A stretch of DNA of 64,000 bases from RFXV01 sp038150465 (GTDB taxonomy: Bacteria; Bacteroidota; Bacteroidia; Flavobacteriales; Schleiferiaceae), in assembly GCA_038150465.1 (NCBI GenBank), contig JAYOTP010000006.1:22300-86299 (forward strand). Reading direction: 5' to 3'. Shown here piece after piece: positions 1 to 9,117 of this stretch. Made by a program: the position numbers and the translations under genes. Each line of letters begins with the position of its first letter. Positions within the stretch are counted from its first letter, which is position 1. The notes beneath the pieces are model-generated. The model was given only the letters and a program-made list of their open reading frames with translations, made no database searches and was not told the DNA's origin.

Positions 1-373
1 CCGAAGTGGGACGAACGATCAATTCTTCCTCCAAACGAGCATCCTCATCGACCACCACTCCCGAACCATCCTCTGCATTCTTCAGGCGGTAGTGGGTCAC
101 CACGGCGCATTCTTTGGCAAAGCCCTCTACGTGATCGGCTTCTTTGCTGAAGTAGCTTTTCGGAATGAAAATGGGGAAGTAGGCATTCTGATGTCCGGTC
201 TCTTTGAACCTTCGGTCCAGGTCGGATTGCATGGTTTCCCATATCGCATACCCATAGGGCTTGATGACCATGCAGCCCCGGACACCGGAGTTCTCAGCAA
301 GATCGGCCTTGACGACCAGATCGTTGTACCACTGCGCATAATCTTCTTCTCTTTTCGCTAGGACTTTGGCCAT
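1..373 (-). CDS. proS: Prolyl-tRNA synthetase, N-terminal part (truncated by window edge)
   Basis: Class II aminoacyl-tRNA synthetase that charges tRNA-Pro in the cytoplasm. Only the first 124 codons are in the window; the gene runs off the left edge. The frame opens MAKVLAKREEDYAQWYNDLV and contains GCMVIKPYGYAIWE and AYFPIFIPKSYF, which are typical of the shorter archaeal/eukaryotic-like ProS found in Bacteroidota rather than the long E. coli type. The start ATG (complement of 371-373) is the only methionine that gives the family N-terminus. An exact -7 promoter element lies 40 bases upstream (413-420). It is divergent from the lipoprotein gene at 445. The identification is firm; nothing can be said about the catalytic core, which lies outside. 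Confidence 0.93.
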   Translation of the reverse strand, partial: MAKVLAKREEDYAQWYNDLVVKADLAENSGVRGCMVIKPYGYAIWETMQSDLDRRFKETGHQNAYFPIFIPKSYFSKEADHVEGFAKECAVVTHYRLKNAEDGSGVVVDEDARLEEELIVRPTS

Positions 374-399
374 TTTGAGATCGTGGAATGTTTTTTGTA

Positions 400-407
400 A
401 ATCTTTG
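400..407 (+). promoter_or_regulatory. Possible -7 element for the lipoprotein gene
   Basis: AATCTTTG matches TAnnTTTG at seven of eight positions, and a TTTG lies at 374-377 (spacer 22, slightly long). It overlaps the divergent proS promoter zone, so both promoters would share about 45 bases. Confidence 0.3.
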
Positions 408-412
408 TGAAA

Positions 413-420
413 CAAAACTA
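413..420 (-). promoter_or_regulatory. Bacteroidota -7 element for proS
   Basis: On the minus strand this reads TAGTTTTG, an exact match to the Bacteroidota consensus TAnnTTTG. It would start transcription near 406, leaving a leader of about 33 bases before the proS ATG. No clear TTTG -33 element was found at the usual spacing. Confidence 0.55.
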
Positions 421-444
421 ATGAAAGGGATTGCTCGCCTGCCT

Positions 445-1572
445 ATGAAAGTCCACTCCTTCCTCTTCCGAATAGTTCTATTCTCCTTTGTACTTACTCA
501 AATTTCCTGCAATCTTCAACGTGCGGGCCGGTCGGCCAACCTGATGGACGATGGCATTTATTACGATCCCGATGTCGAATGGATCGATCTGTATGCCGAA
601 GAAGAAAGCGACCCGATCGATCAGGAGGAAGAGGGTTTTGACTACTACGACCCACAAGATGCCAATGACCTTTTTGGGATGGGTTCATCGGGTACTCCCT
701 GGAACAGCTTCGGTTCATTCGGGATGTGCGATCCTTTCGGTTTTTCAGGCTACTCGCCCTTTGATATGTACGGCTGGGGCAGCCCTTCTCTGTTTTGGAA
801 TAGTGGTTACTCAGGCTGGGGCGGCTCCATGGGCTATGGAATGGGCTTTGGGGTTCCCTTCTACGGCTACGGTGCTTTTCCTTATTCCCATCCATACTAT
901 GGATATAACCCATACTATTCCGGGCCTTGGTACGATCCCTTCGGTGGTGGCGGGTTCTACCGAAGTGGTGTTGCCGTTCGGGGTGTTCGGCCGGACCGAA
1001 CGCGTTCAGCCTCGGATCCTCTGGCCGACCGAAGTGGAAAACAGCAGGTTTATCGTGAGTACGTTCGTCTGAGGTCTTCAGAGACGCCTGTGGGATCGTC
1101 CCCGTCGCGCAGCACGGGATATGCCGCTTCCTATCCCGACAGAGAGCAGTCCGAGCGACTCCGCATACGAAGGGCAATGGATGAGCGGAGTTTTGAAGAG
1201 TCCAATGGCCGCAACTCAGCCAGCGACAGCCAAAGATCTTCCAGACAGGGAAGTCAGCTTGAACGCGATGAGCATTTCAGAGGAAGGCCTGCCGTTCGCA
1301 TTCCATCCTCCGGCCGATCCGGCAGGGAAGGGCAGAATTCTTCCAAGGGATGGAAGGGTGTTCGTCTTCTCGAACCGCTGGGCGGCGGAGAGCGTTCCAA
1401 CCCATCGAAAGAGAACAGCAGGCCCGGTCGACGCGTACAGGAAGAGAACAACTATACACCATCCGATCGGTCCGGACATTCCACGGGATCCGGGCGTTCC
1501 CGACCTTCCTCAGGGTCTTCCAGAAGCAGGAGTAATTCACCTTCGCGATCGGGCAGCAGCAGACGCCGATGA
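445..1572 (+). CDS. Hypothetical Gly/Tyr-rich and Ser/Arg-rich lipoprotein
   Basis: Unrecognised protein of 375 residues. From the ATG at 445 it begins with a hydrophobic segment (FLFRIVLFSFVLTQISC) ending in a cysteine, which looks like a lipoprotein signal with a loose lipobox; in-frame ATGs also exist at 388 and 421 but would bury this signal. An acidic stretch follows. Then comes a region of about 120 residues rich in Gly, Tyr, Phe, Ser and Pro (repeated GYG, YGYN, PYY patterns). The last ~190 residues are rich in Arg and Ser and end SGSSRRR. No catalytic motif is visible. The stop overlaps the start of the next outer-membrane protein gene by four bases (ATGA), so the two are probably co-translated. 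I infer an envelope structural or surface protein. Function unknown. Confidence 0.6.
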   Translation: MKVHSFLFRIVLFSFVLTQISCNLQRAGRSANLMDDGIYYDPDVEWIDLYAEEESDPIDQEEEGFDYYDPQDANDLFGMGSSGTPWNSFGSFGMCDPFGFSGYSPFDMYGWGSPSLFWNSGYSGWGGSMGYGMGFGVPFYGYGAFPYSHPYYGYNPYYSGPWYDPFGGGGFYRSGVAVRGVRPDRTRSASDPLADRSGKQQVYREYVRLRSSETPVGSSPSRSTGYAASYPDREQSERLRIRRAMDERSFEESNGRNSASDSQRSSRQGSQLERDEHFRGRPAVRIPSSGRSGREGQNSSKGWKGVRLLEPLGGGERSNPSKENSRPGRRVQEENNYTPSDRSGHSTGSGRSRPSSGSSRSRSNSPSRSGSSRRR

Positions 1573-3008
1573 GGCATCTTTCCATTCTGCTGTTCGTTAT
1601 TGTTGGCCTTGCCGCTGAAGCGCAAAGTTTTGAAGAAGCCCTTTGGTTCGGTGAGCGGGATCTGATCGGAAGTCCGCGCTACACGGCTTTGGGCGGCGCG
1701 ATGGGCGCTTTGGGAAACGATTTCAGTTCCGTTCATGACAACCCGGCCGGTCTCGCGGTTTTTCGCAGGGGCCGACTCGAGCTCGACCTTGGTGTTGGAA
1801 GCAGAGAATTCACTTCCGCGTATTACGGGGAGGATGTGCGTGAGCGCAGCGCTTCCCTTTTTATCGCTCAGGCGGGATTGGTCGGCGAACTTGAGGAGCT
1901 TGGTTCCGAGGATGTTCGCTATTTCGCTGGCCTGAGCTTCAAGCGGCTTGCCGATTTCGGACGTCGATTCAAAGTGGCAGGCAGCAATCCGATTTCCTCC
2001 ATCATCGATCAGTGGATATATAATTCCAATGGCATTCCTAGCGATCAACTCATCGATCAGGGATGGCTGTATGAAGGAATGGCCTGGGAAGCCTATCTGA
2101 CCGATGTGATCGATCCGATCAACTTCACCTATTCCTCTTCCGCCACAGGGCTGGATCTGACGCAGGAGCGGGAGGTGCGGCAGAGTGGAGGACATGATGA
2201 ATTGCTCTTCAGTTTGGCCGCCAATCGCGGCCATCGGCTGTTCTACGGTGCGGGGATCGGCATCCCCTTTTTGGAAATGACGGAAGAAAGCAACTACACC
2301 GAATCAGAATTCGATGCAAACAGCCCTGTGAACGATCTGCTGCTCTACGATCGTTATGGACTCTCCGCCGTCGGGCTCAATCTGCATCTTGGATTCCAAT
2401 ACCGTTTCAACTACTGGTGGCGGGTGGGTGCCTCCTGGATCAGCCCAACGGTCTACGCCATGAATTCAAATTTTGAGACCCAACTTTCCGCCAACTTCAG
2501 AGATGGAACTTCTGCACGTTCGCAGGAATACTACAACGATGAGATCCTCTACCGTCTGACCACACCGCAGCGCTTCATGTGTTCGTCGGCTTTCGTCATT
2601 GGAAAGAGCGGATTCATTTCGGTCGAATACCGCAGCGCGCAGATGAACTGGCAGCGCTTCCATTCACGCGACTTCGACCTGGAGAACATCGATAAGCAGG
2701 CGACCGATCAGCTGGGTTGGCAACACACGCTCACTTTGGCTTCTGAATTCAGAGCAGGCCCTGTTTATTTAAGGGGGTTCCACCTTTGGGGCAACTCCCC
2801 ATATTCAACGGATGCACGGGGCTTGGAGGCGCAGCGTGCTTTTGGCTTTGGAACGGGTTTCACCTTTTCAAAGTGGCGATGTGACATCGCATGGAGGCGG
2901 CAGCTCAGTGATCGGCCGTATTCATTGTACAGTTCAGAATTCACAGAACCTGCGACCCTTTCCGATCAAAGCAGCATGTTGGTCATGGGTATCTTCTTGA
3001 GTTTCTAA
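1569..3008 (+). CDS. OmpP1/FadL-like outer-membrane beta-barrel protein
   Basis: Predicted 479-residue outer-membrane protein. It has a signal peptide (MRHLSILLFVIVGLAAEAQ, cleavage after AEA or so). The mature start SPRYTALGGAMGALGNDFSS and VHDNPAGLAVF is the conserved N-terminal stretch of OmpP1/FadL/TodX-family proteins in Bacteroidota, where NPAG marks the plug-like region. Alternating aromatic strands run through the rest, and the C-terminus ends in phenylalanine (MGIFLSF), as expected for a BAM substrate. The family includes long-chain fatty-acid and hydrophobic-compound channels as well as type IX secretion partners, so the substrate cannot be assigned. It is translationally coupled to the upstream lipoprotein (ATGA overlap). 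Confidence 0.75.
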   Translation: MRHLSILLFVIVGLAAEAQSFEEALWFGERDLIGSPRYTALGGAMGALGNDFSSVHDNPAGLAVFRRGRLELDLGVGSREFTSAYYGEDVRERSASLFIAQAGLVGELEELGSEDVRYFAGLSFKRLADFGRRFKVAGSNPISSIIDQWIYNSNGIPSDQLIDQGWLYEGMAWEAYLTDVIDPINFTYSSSATGLDLTQEREVRQSGGHDELLFSLAANRGHRLFYGAGIGIPFLEMTEESNYTESEFDANSPVNDLLLYDRYGLSAVGLNLHLGFQYRFNYWWRVGASWISPTVYAMNSNFETQLSANFRDGTSARSQEYYNDEILYRLTTPQRFMCSSAFVIGKSGFISVEYRSAQMNWQRFHSRDFDLENIDKQATDQLGWQHTLTLASEFRAGPVYLRGFHLWGNSPYSTDARGLEAQRAFGFGTGFTFSKWRCDIAWRRQLSDRPYSLYSSEFTEPATLSDQSSMLVMGIFLSF

Positions 3009-3152
3009 GTGCCCATGACTTTGCCAAAACCCACCTTGTCCGACCGGTCAGAACAGCCTCCATTCTTGTGTCCATCCTAATGTAACTTGCTGCTGCTTTT
3101 GTTGGTCTGCTGTGCAGACTTTCAAGGGCGAAAAACCAAATCACAAAGCCCC

Positions 3153-6100
3153 ATGAGATACCTGTCTTCATTACTGTTGATCATTGCCTTTTCTCTGCAT
3201 TCCGAGTCGCTTCGTGCCCAGGATGAAGGTTTGAGCCTTTCATCGATGAAATGGAGAAGCGTGGGTCCTGCACTCACCTCAGGCAGGATCGCAGATATGG
3301 CTGTGGACCCTGAGAACAGCAACATCATTTATTTGGCCACGGCCTCTTCTGGTGTCTGGAAGTCCACGAACAACGCGACGAGCTGGACGCCCATCTTCGA
3401 CGGGGAGAAGAGTTTTTCTACGGGATGTGTGGCCATCAATCCGCACAACCGCCACGAGATCTGGGTGGGCACCGGCGAGAACAACAACCAGAGAAGTGTG
3501 GCCTACGGCGACGGAGTATACAAGAGCTGCGATGGCGGTAAGTCCTGGGAAAATATGGGGCTGGGATCGAGCGAACACATCGGCATGATCCGCTTTCATC
3601 CGGAAGATCCACAAACCGTTTATGTGGCCGCTTACGGGCCGCTTTGGAACAAAGGAGGAGAAAGAGGCATTTACAAAAGCACAGACGGCGGGAAACAATG
3701 GCGTTTGGTGGCTGAGGTCGACGAAAACACGGGATTCAACGAGGTGCACATCCATCCGGAAGTGAAAGGGCTCATGTTCGCCACTGCACATCAGAGAAGG
3801 CGACGAGTATTCACCTATCTGAGTGGTGGGCCGAGCAGCGGTCTGTATCGGTCGACAGATGATGGGGAGCACTGGGAAGAAGTCAAGAGCGGATTGCCCA
3901 GCGGAGACAAAGGCCGATTGAGTTTGGCCATCAGCCCTGCCGACCCGGACAGGATGTACCTGATGATCGAGGGTCACGGAACCTACGTCAGCGACGACCG
4001 CGGTGCTTCATGGTCCAAGAAGAGCGGACACAATACAGCGGGGAACTACTATACCGAACTCATTGCGCATCCTGCGGATAAGGATGTGGTCTATTCAATG
4101 GATACCTACTGCCACGTCAGCAAGGACGGTGGAGCGAACTTTGATCGGGTATCCGAAAAGTTCAAGCATGTGGACAACCATTGCCTCTGGATCGATCCAT
4201 CGGATCCAAACCATATGCGCATGGGTTGCGACGGAGGCTTCTACCAAACCTATGACGGCATGCGCTCCTGGCTGTATTCGGCCAACTTGCCGATCACGCA
4301 GTTCTATCGCGTCAGCACGGACAATGCCAAGCCCTTCTACAATATCTACGGAGGGACGCAGGACAACTTCTCTCTGAAAGGGCCGTCCCGTACCACCTCT
4401 CAGCACGGGATCCTGAATTCCGACTGGACGGTGACCAACACAGGCGACGGTTTTGAAACCCAAGTGGATCCTCAGAATCCGAATATCGTTTATGCCCAGG
4501 CCCAGTACGGCTGGCTGGTCCGCCACGATGCGGCCTCCGGTGAGTCGGTCAGCATCAAACCTGTCGAGGGAAAGGACGATACGCCCTGGCGCTGGAATTG
4601 GGACGCTCCATTGCTGATCAGTCCGCACAAGGCAGAGCGGCTTTACTTCTGTGCCAATGTCGTTTTCAGGAGCGATGACCGTGGGCAGAGTTGGACGCGC
4701 ATCAGCGAAGATCTGTCCAGAGGAGCGGATCGGAATACTTTCAAGATCATGGACCGCTATTGGTCGAGCGATGCGGTCGCCCGTCACCAGAGCACCTCTA
4801 TGTACGGCAACATCGTGGCATTCAATGAATCACCTTTGGTCGAAGGCCTTCTGTATGCAGGGACCGACGACGGACTGCTTCGTATCAAGACGCCCGATTC
4901 GAACCAATGGACCACGACAGATCGTTTCGAGGGTGTTCCGGAAGAGACTTACGTACAAGGGATCTGGCCGAGCCAGCACGAGAAAGGTCGTTTATATGCT
5001 GCCTTCAACAACCACAAGAACGGAGACTTCAAGCCCTATCTGCTCCGCTCTGAAGACGGTGGAAAGACATGGTCGTCCATTGCTGCCGACCTGCCAGTCC
5101 GCGGTACGGTCTATTCCTTCGCAGAAGATCATGTACATCCGGACCTGCTTTTTGCCGGCACCGAGTTTGGTTTTTTCACCAGCTGGGACGGTGGGGCGAA
5201 TTGGAACAAAATGACTGCCTCGCTGCCCACCAATGCGGTCAAGGATATGGAGATCCAAAAGCGCGAAAACGACTTGGTGATCGCCACTTTTGGCCGGGGA
5301 TTCTATGTCCTTGATGATTATTCTCCCCTCAGGGAACTAAGTACGCTCAATGAGCAGGAGGGTCATGTGTTTGCGGTAAAGGAGGGACTTGTTTTCGAAG
5401 AAGCCACTCCTTTGGGATATTCGGGTGGCGGATTTCAGGGCGCGGGATTTTTCCGGACGCCAAATCCAGAACCGGGTGTGGTCTTCACATTTTACCTGCC
5501 CGAGGTGCCCAAGACCCTCAAGGCGATGCGCGAGGAAAAGGAAAAGGAACTCAAGGAAGCCGATGCGCCCATTCCCGATCCAAGTGGAGCGCAATTCGCT
5601 TCAGAAGAGCTGGAGAAGTCACCTTATGTGTTGATGGTCATTAGGGATAAGGAAGGCGGTGATGAGATCTACAGGGAAACGATGTCGGCTTCAAAGGGCA
5701 TTCGCCGGGTTCATTGGGACTGCCGCTATCCGCAGTCCGGAAGCTTCAGGGGAGGAGAATCATTGGGCCTTCGTTCGGCATCCCGCCTCCCAGCCGGCGC
5801 CTACTGGGTGGAGTTCCATTTGGTTCACAACACGGTACAGAGGTCCATCGGAACGGGACGAAGTTTTTCCATTACCGAACTGGATCAGCTCACCTTGCCG
5901 GCCACTTCCTCTGAGCAGCTCGTTGCCTTCCAGCGTGAAGCAGACCGGGTAGCTGCCCGAATGGAACAGCTCAGAAAGGGTCTGGAAGAACTCAGTGGAG
6001 AGGCCGATCGCCTGCACGATGCCAGCCGCATCATTCCAGGGGTGCCATCAGATCGGTTGGCCACCGCACAAGCGCTGCGTGCAGACATCCAAAAGCTGAA

Positions 6101-6374
6101 CACGGCCCTTTACGGAGAAAGGAAGGTCGCGTCTTTGGAAAAGGCGGTGGCACCGGGCCTGAGGTCTCGTTTGAATTCGGTCTTGTGGAATTCATACAGC
6201 AGCAGTTCGGATCCGACGCAGATGCAGAAAGAGCAGCTGGGGATCGTTGTGGATGCACTGGGCGGATTGGAACAAGAGCTCGATCGTTTGGCGGAAGCAG
6301 TTCTGGCTCTGCATGAGGATCTGCGGCAATTTGGAATGCCTGCATTGCCTCAGGGGATGTCCCGTCAAAAATGA
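3153..6374 (+). CDS. Asp-box (VPS10/sortilin-like) beta-propeller exported protein
   Basis: Large exported protein of 1073 residues. I chose ATG 3153 because it gives a clean signal peptide (MRYLSSLLLIIAFSLHSESLRAQ); a TTG 22 codons upstream would not. The first ~740 residues carry repeated Asp-box/BNR motifs of the form S-x-D-x-G-x-x-W (for example STDGGKQW, SDDRGASW, SDDRGQSW, SEDGGKTW, SWDGGANW), which form a many-bladed propeller like sortilin or xyloglucanase modules. The last ~330 residues are charged, with helical heptad-like stretches (around REEKEKELKEAD and near the end). Such proteins are often labelled glycosyl hydrolase, but no catalytic residues are evident, so binding or an unknown hydrolase activity remains open. 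There is no recognisable type IX secretion tail. It probably has its own transcript. Confidence 0.72.
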   Translation: MRYLSSLLLIIAFSLHSESLRAQDEGLSLSSMKWRSVGPALTSGRIADMAVDPENSNIIYLATASSGVWKSTNNATSWTPIFDGEKSFSTGCVAINPHNRHEIWVGTGENNNQRSVAYGDGVYKSCDGGKSWENMGLGSSEHIGMIRFHPEDPQTVYVAAYGPLWNKGGERGIYKSTDGGKQWRLVAEVDENTGFNEVHIHPEVKGLMFATAHQRRRRVFTYLSGGPSSGLYRSTDDGEHWEEVKSGLPSGDKGRLSLAISPADPDRMYLMIEGHGTYVSDDRGASWSKKSGHNTAGNYYTELIAHPADKDVVYSMDTYCHVSKDGGANFDRVSEKFKHVDNHCLWIDPSDPNHMRMGCDGGFYQTYDGMRSWLYSANLPITQFYRVSTDNAKPFYNIYGGTQDNFSLKGPSRTTSQHGILNSDWTVTNTGDGFETQVDPQNPNIVYAQAQYGWLVRHDAASGESVSIKPVEGKDDTPWRWNWDAPLLISPHKAERLYFCANVVFRSDDRGQSWTRISEDLSRGADRNTFKIMDRYWSSDAVARHQSTSMYGNIVAFNESPLVEGLLYAGTDDGLLRIKTPDSNQWTTTDRFEGVPEETYVQGIWPSQHEKGRLYAAFNNHKNGDFKPYLLRSEDGGKTWSSIAADLPVRGTVYSFAEDHVHPDLLFAGTEFGFFTSWDGGANWNKMTASLPTNAVKDMEIQKRENDLVIATFGRGFYVLDDYSPLRELSTLNEQEGHVFAVKEGLVFEEATPLGYSGGGFQGAGFFRTPNPEPGVVFTFYLPEVPKTLKAMREEKEKELKEADAPIPDPSGAQFASEELEKSPYVLMVIRDKEGGDEIYRETMSASKGIRRVHWDCRYPQSGSFRGGESLGLRSASRLPAGAYWVEFHLVHNTVQRSIGTGRSFSITELDQLTLPATSSEQLVAFQREADRVAARMEQLRKGLEELSGEADRLHDASRIIPGVPSDRLATAQALRADIQKLNTALYGERKVASLEKAVAPGLRSRLNSVLWNSYSSSSDPTQMQKEQLGIVVDALGGLEQELDRLAEAVLALHEDLRQFGMPALPQGMSRQK

Positions 6375-6411
6375 AACAGGGCACAGTGAACACAAGCAGG
6401 GGCTGAGGCCT

Positions 6412-6419
6412 TAATTTTG
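6412..6419 (+). promoter_or_regulatory. Bacteroidota -7 element before the 2OG oxygenase gene
   Basis: TAATTTTG is an exact TAnnTTTG match. It predicts a transcript starting near 6425, only about 10 bases before ATG 6435. It also rules out the alternative TTG start at 6417, which lies inside the promoter. Confidence 0.55.
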
Positions 6420-6434
6420 TCCCAAACCGAACGG

Positions 6435-7262
6435 ATGAATCCATTGGACCAAGTCATCAGCTCGTCGTACACGGGTGAGAAGGAGGTGGCCGAGCTTCGA
6501 AGCAGTTTCGACAATGCTCAACCTTGTCGCCATTTGGTGTTGCCGAATTTTTTGGATTCGGCCCTGGCCAATGAGCTCTATGAACATTTTCCCGCCATTG
6601 ATTCGCTCAATGTCAAGAGAAAAAGTTTGAACGAGGACAAATCCGAAGACTACCATTTTGAACGTTGGCATCCTTCTTTCAGCAAGCTGCGGGAAGTGAT
6701 ATCCAGTCAGGATTTTGCTCAGTGGATGACCGATGTGACCGGTATCGAGGGCCTGCACACCACAGATGATTCTTTGGGGTCAGGCGTTCACCAGGGCAAG
6801 GACGGAAGCTATGTGGATGTGCACATCGATGTGAACATGAATCCGGATAAAGGCCTGTGGCGAAGGATCAATCTGCTGATCTATCTGAACCGGGAATGGA
6901 AGGAAGAGTACGGCGGTGACCTCGAACTATGGGACAAGGATATGAGCCGCTGCGAGGTCAAGGTGCCCTGCGATTTCAACCGGGCAGTGATCTTCTATAC
7001 GGACGAGAATTCACCACACGGATATTCCAAGATCCATCTGCCGGAAGGAGAAACACGCAAAAGCTTCTACACCTATTTCTATACGCCGATCGGAGAGGGG
7101 TTCCGCTACAGCGATTCCCGCTTTGTTTCACGGCCAGACGACGCCCTGGGCAAAAGGATGCTCACGCAGATCAAGGAAAGCGTGAAGATCAATGCCAAGA
7201 GGGTCCTCAAAAATCTGGGCGTCCAATCCCTTGACTTCCAAGACAAGAACAAAAAGAGCTAG
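6435..7262 (+). CDS. 2OG-Fe(II) oxygenase family protein
   Basis: Soluble 275-residue protein of the prolyl-4-hydroxylase-like 2-oxoglutarate/Fe(II) dioxygenase superfamily. The iron triad is visible: H-x-D in DVHIDVNMNP (around residue 128), the distal histidine in SPHGY, and the 2OG-binding arginine in TRKSFYTYFY. The double-stranded beta-helix core lies between them (NLLIYLNREW, GGDLELWD). The substrate is unknown; relatives hydroxylate peptides, glycans or small metabolites. The start ATG 6435 is supported by a promoter immediately upstream. The stop codon abuts the ATG of an ABC exporter (7263), so the two form an operon. A role in modifying something that the exporter moves is an inference from this pairing only. 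Confidence 0.78.
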   Translation: MNPLDQVISSSYTGEKEVAELRSSFDNAQPCRHLVLPNFLDSALANELYEHFPAIDSLNVKRKSLNEDKSEDYHFERWHPSFSKLREVISSQDFAQWMTDVTGIEGLHTTDDSLGSGVHQGKDGSYVDVHIDVNMNPDKGLWRRINLLIYLNREWKEEYGGDLELWDKDMSRCEVKVPCDFNRAVIFYTDENSPHGYSKIHLPEGETRKSFYTYFYTPIGEGFRYSDSRFVSRPDDALGKRMLTQIKESVKINAKRVLKNLGVQSLDFQDKNKKS

Positions 7263-9044
7263 ATGGGCCAGAACAGGAAGGGCTCAGAGCGCATTCGACC
7301 GGATTGGAAGAGCCTGAAAAGAGGGCTCAGTCTTTATCGCTACATCCGTCCCTATCGGGGGACCTTCGCTCTAGGTATGCTTTTTCTGTTCATGTCCAGC
7401 GGAGCCAGTTTGGCCTTTCCGAAGTTCTTGGGTGAGTTGGTGAATGCGCCATCCTCTGAGAACTTTTTGGACAAGGTGCAGGAGATCGCGCTGCTTCTCT
7501 TCGGCTTGCTCCTGTTTCAGGCATTTTCGAGTTACTTCCGCGTGGTCCTTTTCGTTCGGGTGGCTGAAAAGGCACTGGCGGCACTTCGTCAGGCAACCTA
7601 CGACAAGCTCCTGCGGCTGCCGATGGCCTTCTACGGCGGGCGCCGAGTGGGGGAATTGAATTCACGCATTTCCTCGGACATCACCCAGTTGCAGGAAACC
7701 TTCACCATCACCCTGGCAGAATTCATCCGCCAGCTCATCATCATTGTAGGAGGCATCACCTTGCTGATGTATACTTCTGTTCAACTCACCCTCTTCATGC
7801 TGGCCATCTTGCCAGTCATCGTTATCGCCGCTGTTCTCTTTGGGCGTTTCATCCGGAAGTATTCGAAAAGAGTGCAGGCGGAAGTGGCCGATTCAAATAC
7901 CATTGTCGAGGAGACCCTTCAGGGGATGGCCACGGTGAAGGCGTTTGCCAACGAACACTACGAGTGGACCCGCTACCGGGAGAAGACCAATGAAGTGGCG
8001 CACACGGCGATCAAGGGAGGACACTACCGCGCGGCTTTTTCAAGTTTCATCATCCTTGGTCTTTTTGGTGCCGTGGTGGCGGTTATCTGGAAGGGCAGCC
8101 TGCTGATCGGTCAGGGGGCGATCAATTCCGGTGAGCTCTTCAGCTTCGTATTGTACAGCAGTTTCATTGGCGGGAGCATTGGAGGAATGGCAGACGTCTA
8201 CGCCAAGATCCAGAAGGCCATAGGTTCGACCGAGGAGTTGCTCGATCTTTTCGAAGAGGAAGAAGAGTCATTGCGCATTGAATTCAATGATCGGCCGAAA
8301 CGCCCTCTGGAGGGAGCTTTGCAGTTTGAGGGGGTACATTTCTCTTATCCGGGGCGCAAGGAAATGGAGGTGCTCAAAGGCATCGATCTGGATGTGGAGG
8401 CCGGTGAGACGGTCGCTCTTGTGGGCTCCAGCGGATCGGGGAAGACCACGCTGACCAATCTCTTGCTGGGTTTCTACCCCGTGGACAGCGGGCGGATCCT
8501 CGTGGATGGAAAGGAGATCGGCGCGTATGATCTAAGTGAATACCGCAAGCACTTGGCCATCGTCCCACAAGACGTACTGCTCTTTGGCGGCAGCATCGCC
8601 GAGAACATCCGTTACGGCCGGACAGACGCTTCTTTGGAGGAGGTCAAGGCAGCTGCGGAGAAAGCATTTGCCCTCGGATTCATTGAGGAGTTTCCCGATG
8701 GCTTCGATACGGTCGTAGGGGAAAGGGGCGTGCAACTCAGTGGCGGTCAGCGGCAGCGAGTGGCCATTGCACGTGCCTTTCTGAAGGATCCTTCGATCCT
8801 CATCCTGGATGAGGCGACTTCGGCATTGGACAGCCATTCGGAGGCCGAAGTTCAAAAAGCGCTGGAGGAGCTGATGAGCGGACGCACTTCCCTGACCATC
8901 GCCCACAGGCTAAGCACCGTTCGGCATGCCGACCGGATCATTGTTTTGGAAGATGGTCGGTTGGTGGAATCCGGCCCGCCGGATGAATTGATACAACGTC
9001 CTTCTGGCCGTTTTCGGGCGCTGCTCGAAATGCAGCAGCGTTAA
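7263..9044 (+). CDS. ABC exporter, fused permease-ATPase (MsbA/ABCB type)
   Basis: Half-transporter of 593 residues that would work as a homodimer in the inner membrane. Six transmembrane helices span about residues 30-310. The ATPase domain follows with Walker A GSSGSGKTT (about residue 388), Q-loop IVPQDV, signature LSGGQRQR, Walker B ILILDEATS and switch histidine in IAHRLST. All ATPase motifs are intact. The family exports lipids, peptides or drugs; the substrate cannot be read from sequence. It starts directly after the oxygenase stop codon with no gap, which implies co-transcription. A second, more distant exporter of the same architecture is encoded at 48318-50084. Confidence 0.88.
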   Translation: MGQNRKGSERIRPDWKSLKRGLSLYRYIRPYRGTFALGMLFLFMSSGASLAFPKFLGELVNAPSSENFLDKVQEIALLLFGLLLFQAFSSYFRVVLFVRVAEKALAALRQATYDKLLRLPMAFYGGRRVGELNSRISSDITQLQETFTITLAEFIRQLIIIVGGITLLMYTSVQLTLFMLAILPVIVIAAVLFGRFIRKYSKRVQAEVADSNTIVEETLQGMATVKAFANEHYEWTRYREKTNEVAHTAIKGGHYRAAFSSFIILGLFGAVVAVIWKGSLLIGQGAINSGELFSFVLYSSFIGGSIGGMADVYAKIQKAIGSTEELLDLFEEEEESLRIEFNDRPKRPLEGALQFEGVHFSYPGRKEMEVLKGIDLDVEAGETVALVGSSGSGKTTLTNLLLGFYPVDSGRILVDGKEIGAYDLSEYRKHLAIVPQDVLLFGGSIAENIRYGRTDASLEEVKAAAEKAFALGFIEEFPDGFDTVVGERGVQLSGGQRQRVAIARAFLKDPSILILDEATSALDSHSEAEVQKALEELMSGRTSLTIAHRLSTVRHADRIIVLEDGRLVESGPPDELIQRPSGRFRALLEMQQR

Positions 9045-9117
9045 AGGATACGCTCTTCGCTTCCTTTCCATCGGGAAATGCACACTTTCTCGGAAGTATC
9101 AGGAGTTTCTTCGGCAG

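Noticed and set aside
3105..3119. Short hairpin GTCTGC-TGT-GCAGAC before the propeller gene
   Set aside because: Six base pairs with a three-base loop and only TTTC after it; too weak to call a terminator.
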